A stretch of 64,000 nucleotides of DNA. It comes from Vibrio casei. GTDB lineage: Bacteria; Pseudomonadota; Gammaproteobacteria; Enterobacterales; Vibrionaceae. This document shows, piece after piece, positions 9,174-17,763 of the stretch. Under the pieces are notes generated by a model, which was not told the origin of the DNA, made no database searches, and saw nothing but the letters and a program-made list of their open reading frames with translations. How positions within the stretch are numbered: the first letter of the stretch is position 1; the number at the start of each line of letters is the position of its first letter. The position numbers and the translations under genes are program-made. The stretch is from contig NZ_AP018681.1 of assembly GCF_002218025.2 (NCBI RefSeq), positions 372,001-436,000 on the forward strand, given 5' to 3'.

Positions 9174-11198
9174 TCAATGCAATGCAACCTTATTTCTGCC
9201 GGATAGTTTTGCTTGGTAAAGCGCATCATCGGCTTGTTGCATGAGCTGATCGATATCAATATGATGATTTTTTTGGTAAGCGCATCCAATCGAAACGGTC
9301 ATTTTAATATTGACGCCTTTCTTGACATCTACGGTTAAGTTTTCGATAGCTTCTCTCAATTTTTCTGCTTTATTGACGGTGTCTTGTGGTGATGTTGGAT
9401 GGTAAAGCAAGGCAAATTCTTCTCCACCAATACGAGTAAAAATATCATCTTCATTGATATGTTGTTCAACTTCTCGGCAAAACGCGGTTAATACGATATC
9501 ACCCACTTTATGTCCATATTGGTCGTTAATGCTTTTGAAGTGATCAATATCTAACATTAGAGCGGCTATTGGTGTATTTTCATTGGTATTGGGCGGGAAT
9601 AAAGCGTGAGATTTTTCAAAGAAATATCGACGATTTTTGACACCGGTTAATGGATCCGTATTCGCGATGTATTCCAATCGTTTTTCGAGTTTAATCCTAT
9701 CTGAAATATTAAAGACGGTCGTTCGTGCAATGACTAATCGGTTTCTATCTTTTATTCCGGTTGCGACTAAAGATACGTGAAAAGTGTCGCCATTTTTACA
9801 TTTAACCTCAAGGGTGATGCCTTCTACATTTTGTTCTGTATTTAATGCTTCAATGAGATTATTGAATAATGTTTTACTTTCAGGTGTTAGAAATTCACTA
9901 AAGTGCTTATCCAATATTTCTGATTTATCGTAACCTAGCCATTGTGCAAGCGTGTTATTGATTCGCTTAATATAACCTTATTTATCGAGTGTGTTATAGC
10001 CGCATGGTGCATTTTCATAGAGGTCAGTGAGCTCCGCGGTGGCTCGTTTGTCATATTCTAATTGGTAGTGTTTTTGTTCATATAATACATTGAGCAGATA
10101 CAATAGTGCCGACATTAAAAATAGCAAGGTAAAGATAATGGCTAAGCCTGCGGGCTTAAAAAAGAAAGAATGCTGATGAATCATTTCAATTGGGATGAAT
10201 ATCACTAACTTCCAATTGGTGTTTTGTATTGATTCTGGAATGATGGTGAGCTTTTTGACGGATGGAAAATAATGAATGTCATTAAAATCAAATGGTTGAA
10301 TGGATTGGAAGCGGAAAAGCCCAAGCTCTGAGTGTATCGACCCTGATGGATCTTCATGCACTTTTTTCCAAACCGATGGGTATTTTTTTTCAAAATTATT
10401 TTCTGGATTATTGAGGTCTCGTCCCCACTCATTAGTGTTGTCGTGGTGGCTTAACCAGAAGCCTAATGAGTCTAAGAGCATACCATAACCCGTAATTTGA
10501 ATTCTTTGTTTGTTTCGAAAGCTATTTAAGAAGTCTTTAGCAAGGTAATTAATCATTAATGTACCGACTTTTTGACCATCATTACCGAGCACTGGTGTTG
10601 CAAAACGTAGAATAGGTTTATGTGGTATTTCTATTTTATCGTTATGTAAACTGAGTTCCATTTTAGATACATAGGCTTCATTAGGCTTAAGTGCTTTCAC
10701 TGGTTGATAATATTGTCGATCATTTAAATCAAATAAATTTGTTGAAATAGCACTTTGTTGTAATTTGGCATCGTAGGTTGTTTTAACCATCTCATGCCCA
10801 TTATTACTGATGAGTCGGATTTGATCTTGGCTTTGAAAAGTATTTGATAAATTGATGAATAAAGCTGCGACTTGGCTCCCTCGTTGTATTTCTTCTTCTG
10901 CTGTTTCTGCTTGAAAGTAACGGGTAACAATTTGAGATTTGGCTGCCATTTGTAGCACCATCATTTGTTGATGAATTTCTTTTTGCAGTAATTGTGATGT
11001 GGTGGCAATGAAATTATTTTCACTGGCTAACAGACCTTGTTCTAGTTTATGAGTGTAATATTGATAGATAAAGTAACCACCAATAGACAGAGCAATCATT
11101 AAAATTGGCCACATCCAAAGAAATCGACGAAGGATATTTTTCTGCGTCTGTTTAGGATCGAGTGGTTTTTGTAAAAGTGCGAATGAATTTTCTAACAC
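9174..11198 (-). pseudogene. Diguanylate cyclase (dCache-PAS-GGDEF) interrupted by an in-frame TAA
   Basis: One open frame of 675 codons is broken only by TAA at 9978-9980. Upstream (codons 1-406): an N-terminal membrane helix (MWPILMIALSIGGYFIYQYY), a periplasmic dCache-like sensor, a second helix and the beginning of a PAS domain (ENAPCGYNTLDK). Downstream in the same frame: GYIKRINNTLAQWLGYDKSEIL, the rest of the PAS, then a GGDEF domain with DPLTGVKNRRYF, DIDHFKSINDQYGH and an intact RIGGEEF. The RxxD inhibitory site position reads NEDD, so product inhibition is probably absent. The stop separates sensor from catalytic half: a nonsense mutation, a sequencing error, or two half-proteins. 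A TTG at 9914 could start the second half. It would make cyclic di-GMP if read through. Confidence 0.85.
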
Positions 11199-11373
11199 AG
11201 TTTGGAGACCTTTTGATTTTACTTCTTTAAATGTAACGTATTTTTAGTTAAGTACTAAGTTTTTATAGAGTAGTAGGGATTAATTAATGGATAAATAAAA
11301 TGGATAGATTTCTCTATAAATAGATGACTATTGATAGGGTTATATGGGTGGGCTAAGTAAAGCAGTGAAAGCA

Positions 11374-11409
11374 AAACAACTCAAGCAGTACCACCTGTTT
11401 GAGTTGTTT
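11374..11409. terminator. Terminator hairpin downstream of gcd
   Basis: AAACAACTCAA at 11374-11384 pairs perfectly with TTGAGTTGTTT at 11399-11409. It lies 28 bp past the gcd stop on the minus strand and is followed there by a TTTTGCTTT tract. Confidence 0.65.
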
Positions 11410-11436
11410 ATTTATGTAAAATAATAGTAATAGCGG

Positions 11437-13797
11437 TTATGGTGTTGCTAATTTATACGCCATAACATAATCACCCGGTTTTGTTCCGATAGAGCCATGT
11501 CCACCAGCAACAATTACGACTATTTGTTCACCTTTACTGTTTAGGTAAGTCATTGGTGTGGCTTGACCACCTGCGGGTAATCGGGCTTTCCACAGTTCTT
11601 CACCATTGGTTAAGTTATAAGCTCGAAGATAATCATCAACACTTGCACCTAAGAAGGCAACACCACCTGCGGTGATGATTGGACCACCAATGCCAGGTAC
11701 ACCCATTTTTATTTTCAGTGGCAGCGGCGTCATATCTTCAATCGTACCATTTTTATGCTGCCAAGCGATGTCTCCAGTGACTAGATTTGCGCCGGCAACG
11801 TAGCCCCAAGGCGGTTGCTGGCAAGGAACACCTAGTGGCGATAGGAATGGTTTAAGTTCGACGGCATAAGGTGCGCCGTGATTGGCGTTTACACCATGCT
11901 CACCTTTATTGCTGTCTTCTTCTGAAAAACCCGATGTTTCTTTGTTTTGAATGGTTGATACGAAAGCAAGATTTAGTGGCATTCCGAACATTACTTGACG
12001 TTTAGGATCAACAGCAATACCACCCCAGTTAAACACACCAAAGTTACCCGGATAAACAATAGTTCCTTGTTCTGATGGTGGAGTATAGCGACCCTCATAA
12101 CGTAAAGACTTAAATTGAATACGACAAATCATTTGGTCAATTAATGTCCCCCCCCACATGTCGGTTTCTTTTAGGGCGGGTGGGTTAAAACTTAACGCTG
12201 AGACAGGTTGAGTTTTTGACGTAAAGTCACCTTTAATGGCGCCTTGCGGGGCCGGTTTTTCAGTAATTGGTTGAATCGGTTCGCCTGTTTTACGGTTAAG
12301 AACATAAACGTCCCCTTGCTTAGTTGGAACGACTAAAGCAGGTTGCATACCATTTTCTGTTTTTAAATCGATTAGGCTTGGTTGAGCGGGAGTGTCCATA
12401 TCCCATAGATCATGGTGAACAAATTGTTGTACCCATTTAGCTTGTCCTGTTTTTGCATCAAGTGCGACGACAGAACTTGAGTATTTCTCTTCGCTTGGAT
12501 TACGGTACATGCCGAGTTGGTCGGGAGTACGGTTGCCCATCGGAAAATAAATCAGGCCTAGTTTTTCGTCGGCACTGGCTACAGACCAACTGTTTGGTGA
12601 ACTAACGGTATAAGTTTTCCCGTCTGCAATCGGTGAGGTATCGTCTGGGTTAGCTGAATCCCAGTTCCACATTAATTCCCCCGTTTTTTGATTGAAAGCA
12701 CGAATGACGCCTGAAGGAGAATTGATATCGTAGTTATCATTCACCGCACCTGCGACAACGACGACACCATTGGTTACGATTGGAGGAGAAGTCGAGTAAT
12801 AATAGCCATCTTGTTTATAAGGCATATTGCTCATCAGGTTGAGAATACCGTCTTTTGCAAAGTTATTGCATCGTGCACCCGTGTTAGGATCGATAGCAAT
12901 TAAACGCGCATCTGATGTTGGCAAAAATAGCTGAGCGTCACATTGAACACTTGGGAGATCTTGCGTGCTCATATTAGGTTTGCTGTCTGTGAGTGTGGTA
13001 TTGATTGAATCTGCTGCATGTTGAGGTGGCAGATAAGACACACCTCGGCACGTTTGATGCTGACGCTGACTTTCAGCAGGCACTTTCGCATCGAAAATCC
13101 AACGCTTTTTACCTGTATCGGCATCCAAAGCAACAAGCCAGTTATGAGGAGTACATAAATAAAGGGTATTACCAATTTTAAGTGGCGTCGCTTGGTAAGT
13201 TGTCTCACCGACATCATTTGGTCTTTTTACATCACCGGTTTGGGTCTGCCATGCTGGTACGAGTTGAGAGACATTGTCCGTGGTGATTTTCTCAAGTGGT
13301 GAATAGCGTTGACCATAGTTACTACGGCCGTAGCTAAGCCATGCATCATCTTCAATATTGCCCATGTTTGGTGATGAATTTACCACCTCTTCGGATAAGT
13401 CACCCGCCACATCATGCGTGGTTGGAATGATTGATCCTAAAGTAATAATAGAACTGATTCCCCATACAACAAAAAGAGAAAGAGTAGAAGATCGGTTGGC
13501 GGATTTGAACGTAACCAGTAGTGGGATCGCAAGCAATAATGGTAAGCCCATACGAGTGGCTAGTGGCCACCAATCAAGCCCTGATTCAGATAATGCCCAC
13601 AACATCGTCAGTAGCAAGAAGAAGGTATAAAGGTAATGTGAAAGTGTTCTTTTCTTCTTCCAAATAGCGATGCCAGATAAGAAAAAAGCTAAACCTGCGA
13701 ATAGATAATAAGGGCTACCACCTAAAGACACGAGCCAAATTCCGCCAAAGCCGAAACAGAGCCCGAGCAAAATGAATACCACGGAGAAAAATCGCAT
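11437..13797 (-). CDS. gcd: Membrane-bound PQQ-dependent glucose/quinate-type dehydrogenase
   Basis: 786 residues from the ATG at 13797 (MRFFSVVFILLGLCFG), which has AGGAG about 9 nt upstream; the frame extends 14 codons further but without a ribosome site. The N-terminus has five membrane helices, as in Gcd, followed by a periplasmic eight-bladed PQQ propeller: DAWLSYGRSNYGQRYSPLEKI, CRGVSYLPP, HHDLWDMDTPAQPSLIDL, GNFGVFNWGGIAVDP and PWGYVAGANL. Gcd oxidises glucose to gluconolactone at the periplasmic face and passes electrons to ubiquinone. No PQQ biosynthesis genes are in the window, so the cofactor must be made elsewhere or scavenged. Related quinate dehydrogenases have the same architecture. 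Confidence 0.88.
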   Translation of the reverse strand: MRFFSVVFILLGLCFGFGGIWLVSLGGSPYYLFAGLAFFLSGIAIWKKKRTLSHYLYTFFLLLTMLWALSESGLDWWPLATRMGLPLLLAIPLLVTFKSANRSSTLSLFVVWGISSIITLGSIIPTTHDVAGDLSEEVVNSSPNMGNIEDDAWLSYGRSNYGQRYSPLEKITTDNVSQLVPAWQTQTGDVKRPNDVGETTYQATPLKIGNTLYLCTPHNWLVALDADTGKKRWIFDAKVPAESQRQHQTCRGVSYLPPQHAADSINTTLTDSKPNMSTQDLPSVQCDAQLFLPTSDARLIAIDPNTGARCNNFAKDGILNLMSNMPYKQDGYYYSTSPPIVTNGVVVVAGAVNDNYDINSPSGVIRAFNQKTGELMWNWDSANPDDTSPIADGKTYTVSSPNSWSVASADEKLGLIYFPMGNRTPDQLGMYRNPSEEKYSSSVVALDAKTGQAKWVQQFVHHDLWDMDTPAQPSLIDLKTENGMQPALVVPTKQGDVYVLNRKTGEPIQPITEKPAPQGAIKGDFTSKTQPVSALSFNPPALKETDMWGGTLIDQMICRIQFKSLRYEGRYTPPSEQGTIVYPGNFGVFNWGGIAVDPKRQVMFGMPLNLAFVSTIQNKETSGFSEEDSNKGEHGVNANHGAPYAVELKPFLSPLGVPCQQPPWGYVAGANLVTGDIAWQHKNGTIEDMTPLPLKIKMGVPGIGGPIITAGGVAFLGASVDDYLRAYNLTNGEELWKARLPAGGQATPMTYLNSKGEQIVVIVAGGHGSIGTKPGDYVMAYKLATP

Positions 13798-13942
13798 AAA
13801 AACTCCTAGTTCAATAAATAAAAGCAATAAAATCATCACTTTTTCTTATTATAAATTGTAACATGTTGTGACTAATGTCAAATAATTAGCGCAATATGTT
13901 TAAAAAAAGTTATCAATCCATACTAAATTTTTATTGTTAGCT

Positions 13943-13966
13943 ATTTACTTAGCTTGCTAAATAATT
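13943..13966. promoter_or_regulatory. Imperfect palindrome, probable SlyA/MarR operator (distal)
   Basis: ATTTACTTAGC-TT-GCTAAATAATT shares the TTAGCNNGCTAA core with the perfect palindrome at 13985-14010. The centres are 43 bp apart, about four helical turns, so both would face the same side of DNA. Confidence 0.6.
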
Positions 13967-13984
13967 ATAATGACCTTTCTTCTG

Positions 13985-14010
13985 AAATTACTTAGCGTGC
14001 TAAGTAATTT
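13985..14010. promoter_or_regulatory. Perfect 12+2+12 palindrome, probable SlyA/MarR operator (proximal)
   Basis: AAATTACTTAGC-GT-GCTAAGTAATTT is a perfect inverted repeat centred about 107 bp before the slyA-like start. TTAGCnnGCTAA resembles the SlyA consensus (TTAGCAAGCTAA). It probably governs the regulator and the adaptor/permease genes after it, and could also act on the divergent gcd gene. Confidence 0.75.
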
Positions 14011-14103
14011 AATGGGTGCTTCAATAATATAAATGGTAGAAATGATAATGGTTATTCACTTAAAACATTCATAGTTTAAGCCATAAATCACCAAGGGGTA
14101 AGG

Positions 14104-14562
14104 ATGAACTCAGGATTAATACAAACTATTCAGCATATGCCGCTCGCTGAGCGATTAGGTCGATTGACTCGCTTATGGCGTATGGTGGCTGATGCTGAAC
14201 TTATACCATTAGGATTAACCCATCCACGTTGGAGCGCTTTATGGAAACTGAGGCAATTAGGTGATTGTGTTGGTCAAAAGGTGTTGGCGGAAGGCTTAGA
14301 AATTGAGCTGGCATCTTTAATGCGCACCCTTAATCAGCTTGAGCACCAAAATTTAATTGTTCGGACACCATGCCCGCATGATAAGCGTGCTCGGCTTGTG
14401 TGTTTAACCGAAGATGGTCGTACCGTTCTTGGGCAAATGGAAACGAAGATCTTTGATGTGAGAAAAAAGGTGTTATCGGGATTATCTGAACAGCAACTTC
14501 AAGAATTCGAAAATGTGATTGAGCACATTAGCCATAATGCTTTAGAGCAGCTCAAGCCTTAG
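14104..14562 (+). CDS. slyA: SlyA/MarR-family transcriptional regulator
   Basis: 152 residues with the SlyA-like layout: an N-terminal helix for dimerisation (LAERLGRLTRLWRMVADAELIPLGLTHPRWSALWKL), a winged helix (EGLEIELASLMRTLNQLEHQNLIVRTPCPHDKRARLVCLTEDGR) and a C-terminal dimer helix. The wing motif DKRARLVCLT is conserved in MarR proteins. It is followed after 36 bp by an HlyD-like adaptor and a DUF2955 permease, the usual arrangement for a SlyA-controlled efflux set. Palindromes upstream match SlyA-type sites, suggesting autoregulation. The preceding AAGGGGTAAGG is a strong ribosome site. Confidence 0.87.
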   Translation: MNSGLIQTIQHMPLAERLGRLTRLWRMVADAELIPLGLTHPRWSALWKLRQLGDCVGQKVLAEGLEIELASLMRTLNQLEHQNLIVRTPCPHDKRARLVCLTEDGRTVLGQMETKIFDVRKKVLSGLSEQQLQEFENVIEHISHNALEQLKP

Positions 14563-14598
14563 ACCACCACGATTATTACCAAAATGACAGAGAGAGTT

Positions 14599-15657
14599 AT
14601 GACACCAGATCAACAATTTACGCGATTAGTGCGTATCGCCATGTTCGGCTTTGCTTTTATATTTATCTATTTTCTTTTTGCAGATTTAAAAATGCCAATG
14701 ACGACAGAAGCCATGGCAACCCGTTCAATCACAAAAGTTGCTCCTCAAGTCAGTGGTAGAATCGACCAGGTTCTGGTACACAACAACCAGATCGTTAAAA
14801 AGGGTCAAACATTATTTCAAATTGATTCAACCCCATTTCAACTTGCGGTAGAAGAAGCGGAGCTATCCCTAGAACAAGCCAAGCAAAACAATGCTGAATT
14901 AGATGCTTCACTTGCTGCGGCTAAAGCCGATGTGAATGCGGCGCAAAGTATTAGCGTTCAAAAAAATCGTGAAGCTAAACGGATGACTAACTTATTTTCA
15001 AATCACGGTGTTTCACAACAAGAAAGAGATCAATCGGTTAGTAATGCTCAATCGGCGAGAGCGAACTTATTGGCGGCACAAGCGCAGTTAGAGAAAATCA
15101 AAGTGAGTCGTGGCTTAGCGGGAGAGAATAACCTTAATATTCGTCAGGCTCAGAATCACTTAAAACAAGCTCAACTAAATTTGGCCTATACCCAAGTGAA
15201 AGCGGATCAAGATGGGTTGGTTACCAACCTACATTTAGAGCAAGGTAGTTTTAAAAGTGCGGGTAGCCCAGCCCTAGCTTTGGTTTCCAATCAATTTGAT
15301 ATTATCGCGGACTTTCGTGAAAAAAGTCTGATTGATGCCAAAAAAGGAACAGAAGCTTTAGTTGCATTTGATGGCCGCCCAAGTGAATTATTTAGCGCGA
15401 CGGTAGAAAGCATAGATGCCGGGGTTAGCTCGGGTCAATTTGATGCAAATGGTGAACTGGCGACTCCGACATCATCAAGCCGTTGGGTGCGTGATGCACA
15501 ACGCATGCGTTTGCATTTTACGTTTAATCAGCCGCTGGATTTTGTGGTGGCAGCAGGAGCAAGAACGACGGTTCAATTAGTGCCTGAAAATGGCTTGTTT
15601 GCCGTGTTAGCGAAAGCGCAAATTAAAATCGTTAGTTTTATGCACTACATATATTAA
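14599..15657 (+). CDS. HlyD/EmrA-like membrane fusion (adaptor) protein
   Basis: 352 residues from ATG 14599, preceded by AGAGAG; an upstream in-frame ATG at 14584 would add five residues. One N-terminal membrane helix (IAMFGFAFIFIYFLFA), a biotinyl-lipoyl half (ITKVAPQVSGRIDQVLVHNNQIVKKGQTLFQID), a long coiled-coil hairpin of about 110 residues, and the second lipoyl half plus beta-barrel (AYTQVKADQDGLVTNLHLEQGSF). It resembles AaeA/YibH-type adaptors, which link inner-membrane exporters of aromatic or other toxic compounds to the outside. Its partner is the DUF2955 gene starting 12 bp later, which is broken here. Confidence 0.87.
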   Translation: MTPDQQFTRLVRIAMFGFAFIFIYFLFADLKMPMTTEAMATRSITKVAPQVSGRIDQVLVHNNQIVKKGQTLFQIDSTPFQLAVEEAELSLEQAKQNNAELDASLAAAKADVNAAQSISVQKNREAKRMTNLFSNHGVSQQERDQSVSNAQSARANLLAAQAQLEKIKVSRGLAGENNLNIRQAQNHLKQAQLNLAYTQVKADQDGLVTNLHLEQGSFKSAGSPALALVSNQFDIIADFREKSLIDAKKGTEALVAFDGRPSELFSATVESIDAGVSSGQFDANGELATPTSSSRWVRDAQRMRLHFTFNQPLDFVVAAGARTTVQLVPENGLFAVLAKAQIKIVSFMHYIY

Positions 15658-15668
15658 GGCGGTGATGC

Positions 15669-16699
15669 ATGATGTTATTGCGCCATCACCCACTGAGCCA
15701 AAATGATTTACGCCAATGTTTACGCATTGCCACAGGTGCCATGTTGGGCTTTTTTATCTGTAAACTTTTTGGCTGGCAAAATGGGGTATTTTATACGGTA
15801 ACCCCTGTATTATTGTTGGGCCTCGTACCACAAGTGAACATGAACGTGGTGAAACAGATCCTCGCATCTTGTGTGATGTGCGCTATTGAAGTAGGTTTGA
15901 TTGCCGGAATGTTAGGTCACCACCCGGCATTAATGACTCCCGTTGCTTTTTTAATGTTTTTGTATCGGTTCATTGCCATGAGTAAAGGACATTTGTTCTT
16001 ATTCGGTTCAATGGGTGTCATTAACTTAAGTATTATGTTGCATTTTGCGAGTTACCCAACTACGGATATTGGCGTGTTGATTACTGATAATATTGTTTCA
16101 TCAGTATTGTCGTTGTTGATTGCGTACTTGATGATGTATTTGTGGCCTGATGTAGAAGCAAGACCATCTCGCCCTATGGTCGAAAAAACAATAATAGAAT
16201 GCGCCATGAAGCTTTATTAGGCGCTTCTATGGCAACTATTTCCTTTATTGTTTTCCAAATGTTGGATTTACAAGATTCGATGTCTGCGCAAGCGACTAGC
16301 TTACTTTTGCTGTTTCCCATGCATTGGAATGGCATGTTAGGTTATGCGCGTAAACGAGCGATTGGTACAATTTTAGGGGTGAGTTTTGGTATTGTGGTGC
16401 AGGTTATTTTATACGATTGGTCGAATATGTTAGTGCTTGTAGCACCTTTATTATGGATAGGATTATTCCTGTTTAGCCAAGTGCATGTAAAAGAAGCCAG
16501 TGGCTCTGGGGCAGGCTTTGGTGCAATGACCACTTTAGGTATTCTATTTGGGCAATATTTAACGCCCAATGGAGACTTAATTTTCAGCGCCTTGTACCGA
16601 ATGAGCAGTATTGGTGTCGCGATAGTGGTGACGTTGTTGGTTTGTTTTTTCTTGCACAAGCTATTAAATCAATTTGAAGCCACGAGATTTGGGGCATAA
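15669..16699 (+). pseudogene. DUF2955 inner-membrane permease, frameshifted at an A6 tract
   Basis: The first part (15669-16220, 183 codons) carries about six membrane helices starting MMLLRHHPLSQNDLRQCLRIATGAMLGFF. The second part (16199-16699), in another frame, continues with MRHEALLGASMATISFIVFQ and more helices to the C-terminus. Adding one A to the run at 16183-16188 joins them as ..VEKNNNRMRHEALLG.., which restores a normal length of about 343 residues for DUF2955. In intact form it would be the aromatic-acid-exporter-like (FUSC-type) permease partner of the adaptor upstream. Real loss of function, a slippage-prone contingency tract or a homopolymer error are all possible. Confidence 0.82.
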
Positions 16700-16717
16700 C
16701 CGTTACTCCTTTTATTT

Positions 16718-16756
16718 CAACATTCCCACGTTCATTCAATTGGCGTGGGAATGTTG
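16718..16756. terminator. Bidirectional terminator between the DUF2955 gene and the acs remnant
   Basis: CAACATTCCCACG at 16718-16730 pairs perfectly with CGTGGGAATGTTG at 16744-16756, with A/T-rich flanks on both sides. It lies 19 bp after the DUF2955 stop and just beyond the end of the converging remnant. Confidence 0.75.
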
Positions 16757-16761
16757 TTGAT

Positions 16762-17259
16762 TTATTTGACTTGATCTCTTAACAGGAATTTTTGTACTTT
16801 TCCGGTTGAGGTTTTTGGTATCGACGTAAATATAATGCGCTTAGGTGCTTTAAAGTGTGCTAAATACTCTCGGCTATAATCAATAATGTCTTGCTCGGTT
16901 AAGCTTGAAAAATCATGTGATTTTACAAAAGCACAAGGCACCTCACCCCATTTCTCATCCGGGATCGCGATGACTGCGATTTCTTCAATGTCATTGAGTG
17001 GCTCATCTAAAGCTCCTTCGTTGATGAGTGCTTCGTAATCTAATTCCGTGACTTTTTCTCCTTGTTGAAAATTCTCGTCATCAATCGTGACCAACAGTGG
17101 CAGTGTTACATCAGCATCATGAGATAGCAATTGCATGGCTTGTTGGGCTACAGCGCCAAATTCTTTATCAACTAACAGTATCTTGCTTTCAGTATGTTTT
17201 AGAATGTAAGCGATAGTTTGCGGTTCAAGGCGTGTATTAATGGCATTCAACGGTGTCGC
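16762..17259 (-). pseudogene. Remnant of an acyl-CoA synthetase (AMP-dependent ligase)
   Basis: Two separate pieces of one enzyme are fused in frame. The first, ATPLNAINTRLEPQTIAYILKHTESKILLVDKEF to ELDYEALINEG, matches residues about 95-180 of 540-residue AMP-forming ligases. The second, IEEIAVIAIPDEKWGEVPCAFVK to PKTSTGKVQKFLLRDQVK, is the extreme C-terminal domain including the catalytic Lys region STGK. The first ~90 residues and a central block of roughly 280 residues (with the AMP-binding TSGTTG loop) are missing. It cannot be an active ligase. The 5' end is cut where it meets the aotP remnant, so one deletion may have truncated both. Confidence 0.85.
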
Positions 17260-17265
17260 ATATCT

Positions 17266-17738
17266 ATAGTGAATATCTTAGAAAAACCTTCTGAAAGATC
17301 GATTTATATTGATGATAAGTCTATTCGAATGGAAAAAATGGTGATGGTCAACTTATCGTCTGTGATAAGAAAGAATTACAACAATTACGTACTAAACTTA
17401 CGATGGTTTTCCAGCATTTTAATTTGTGGAGTCACATGACGGTGTTAGAAAATGTGATGGCCGCACCAGTAAAAGTGTTGGGTATCAGTAAAGATGTAGT
17501 TAAAGCGCGTGCTATCAAGTATTTGAATAAGGTCGGGATTGATGAACAAGCTCAATATCGTTATCCATCACACTTATCTGGTGGCCAGCAACAACGTGTT
17601 TTTATAGCAAGAGCGTTGGCAATGGGACCTGAAGTGTTATTGTTTGATGAACTGACGTCAGCGCTGGATCCTGAAACAGTATTCAATAACCCACAAAGTG
17701 AGCGATTAAAACAATTTTTATCTGGAGCCTTAAAATAA
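17266..17738 (+). pseudogene. aotP: Remnant of an arginine/ornithine ABC transporter ATPase (AotP/HisP type)
   Basis: Three defects are visible. The N-terminus with the Walker A loop is missing; homology begins at [24 protein letters not shown] frameshift follows at the A6 run near 17333: with one more A the frame reads [36 protein letters not shown]. Then, after [34 protein letters not shown], about 65 residues including the H-loop are absent and the C-terminal tail [19 protein letters not shown] follows directly. The closest family is AotP/HisP/ArtP. In Pseudomonas aotP directly precedes argR and the aru operon, exactly the position here. Confidence 0.85.
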
Positions 17739-17763
17739 ATGTATTCGAGTAGTAAACAGATTA

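Noticed and set aside
16199-16699. A second independent gene for the distal DUF2955 half
   Set aside because: It begins in the middle of the family domain and joins the first half by one base; a frameshift explains it better.
17218-17439. A short plus-strand protein of about 73 residues
   Set aside because: Its middle is the aotP N-terminal piece and its end is out-of-frame read-on after the A6 frameshift; not a separate gene.
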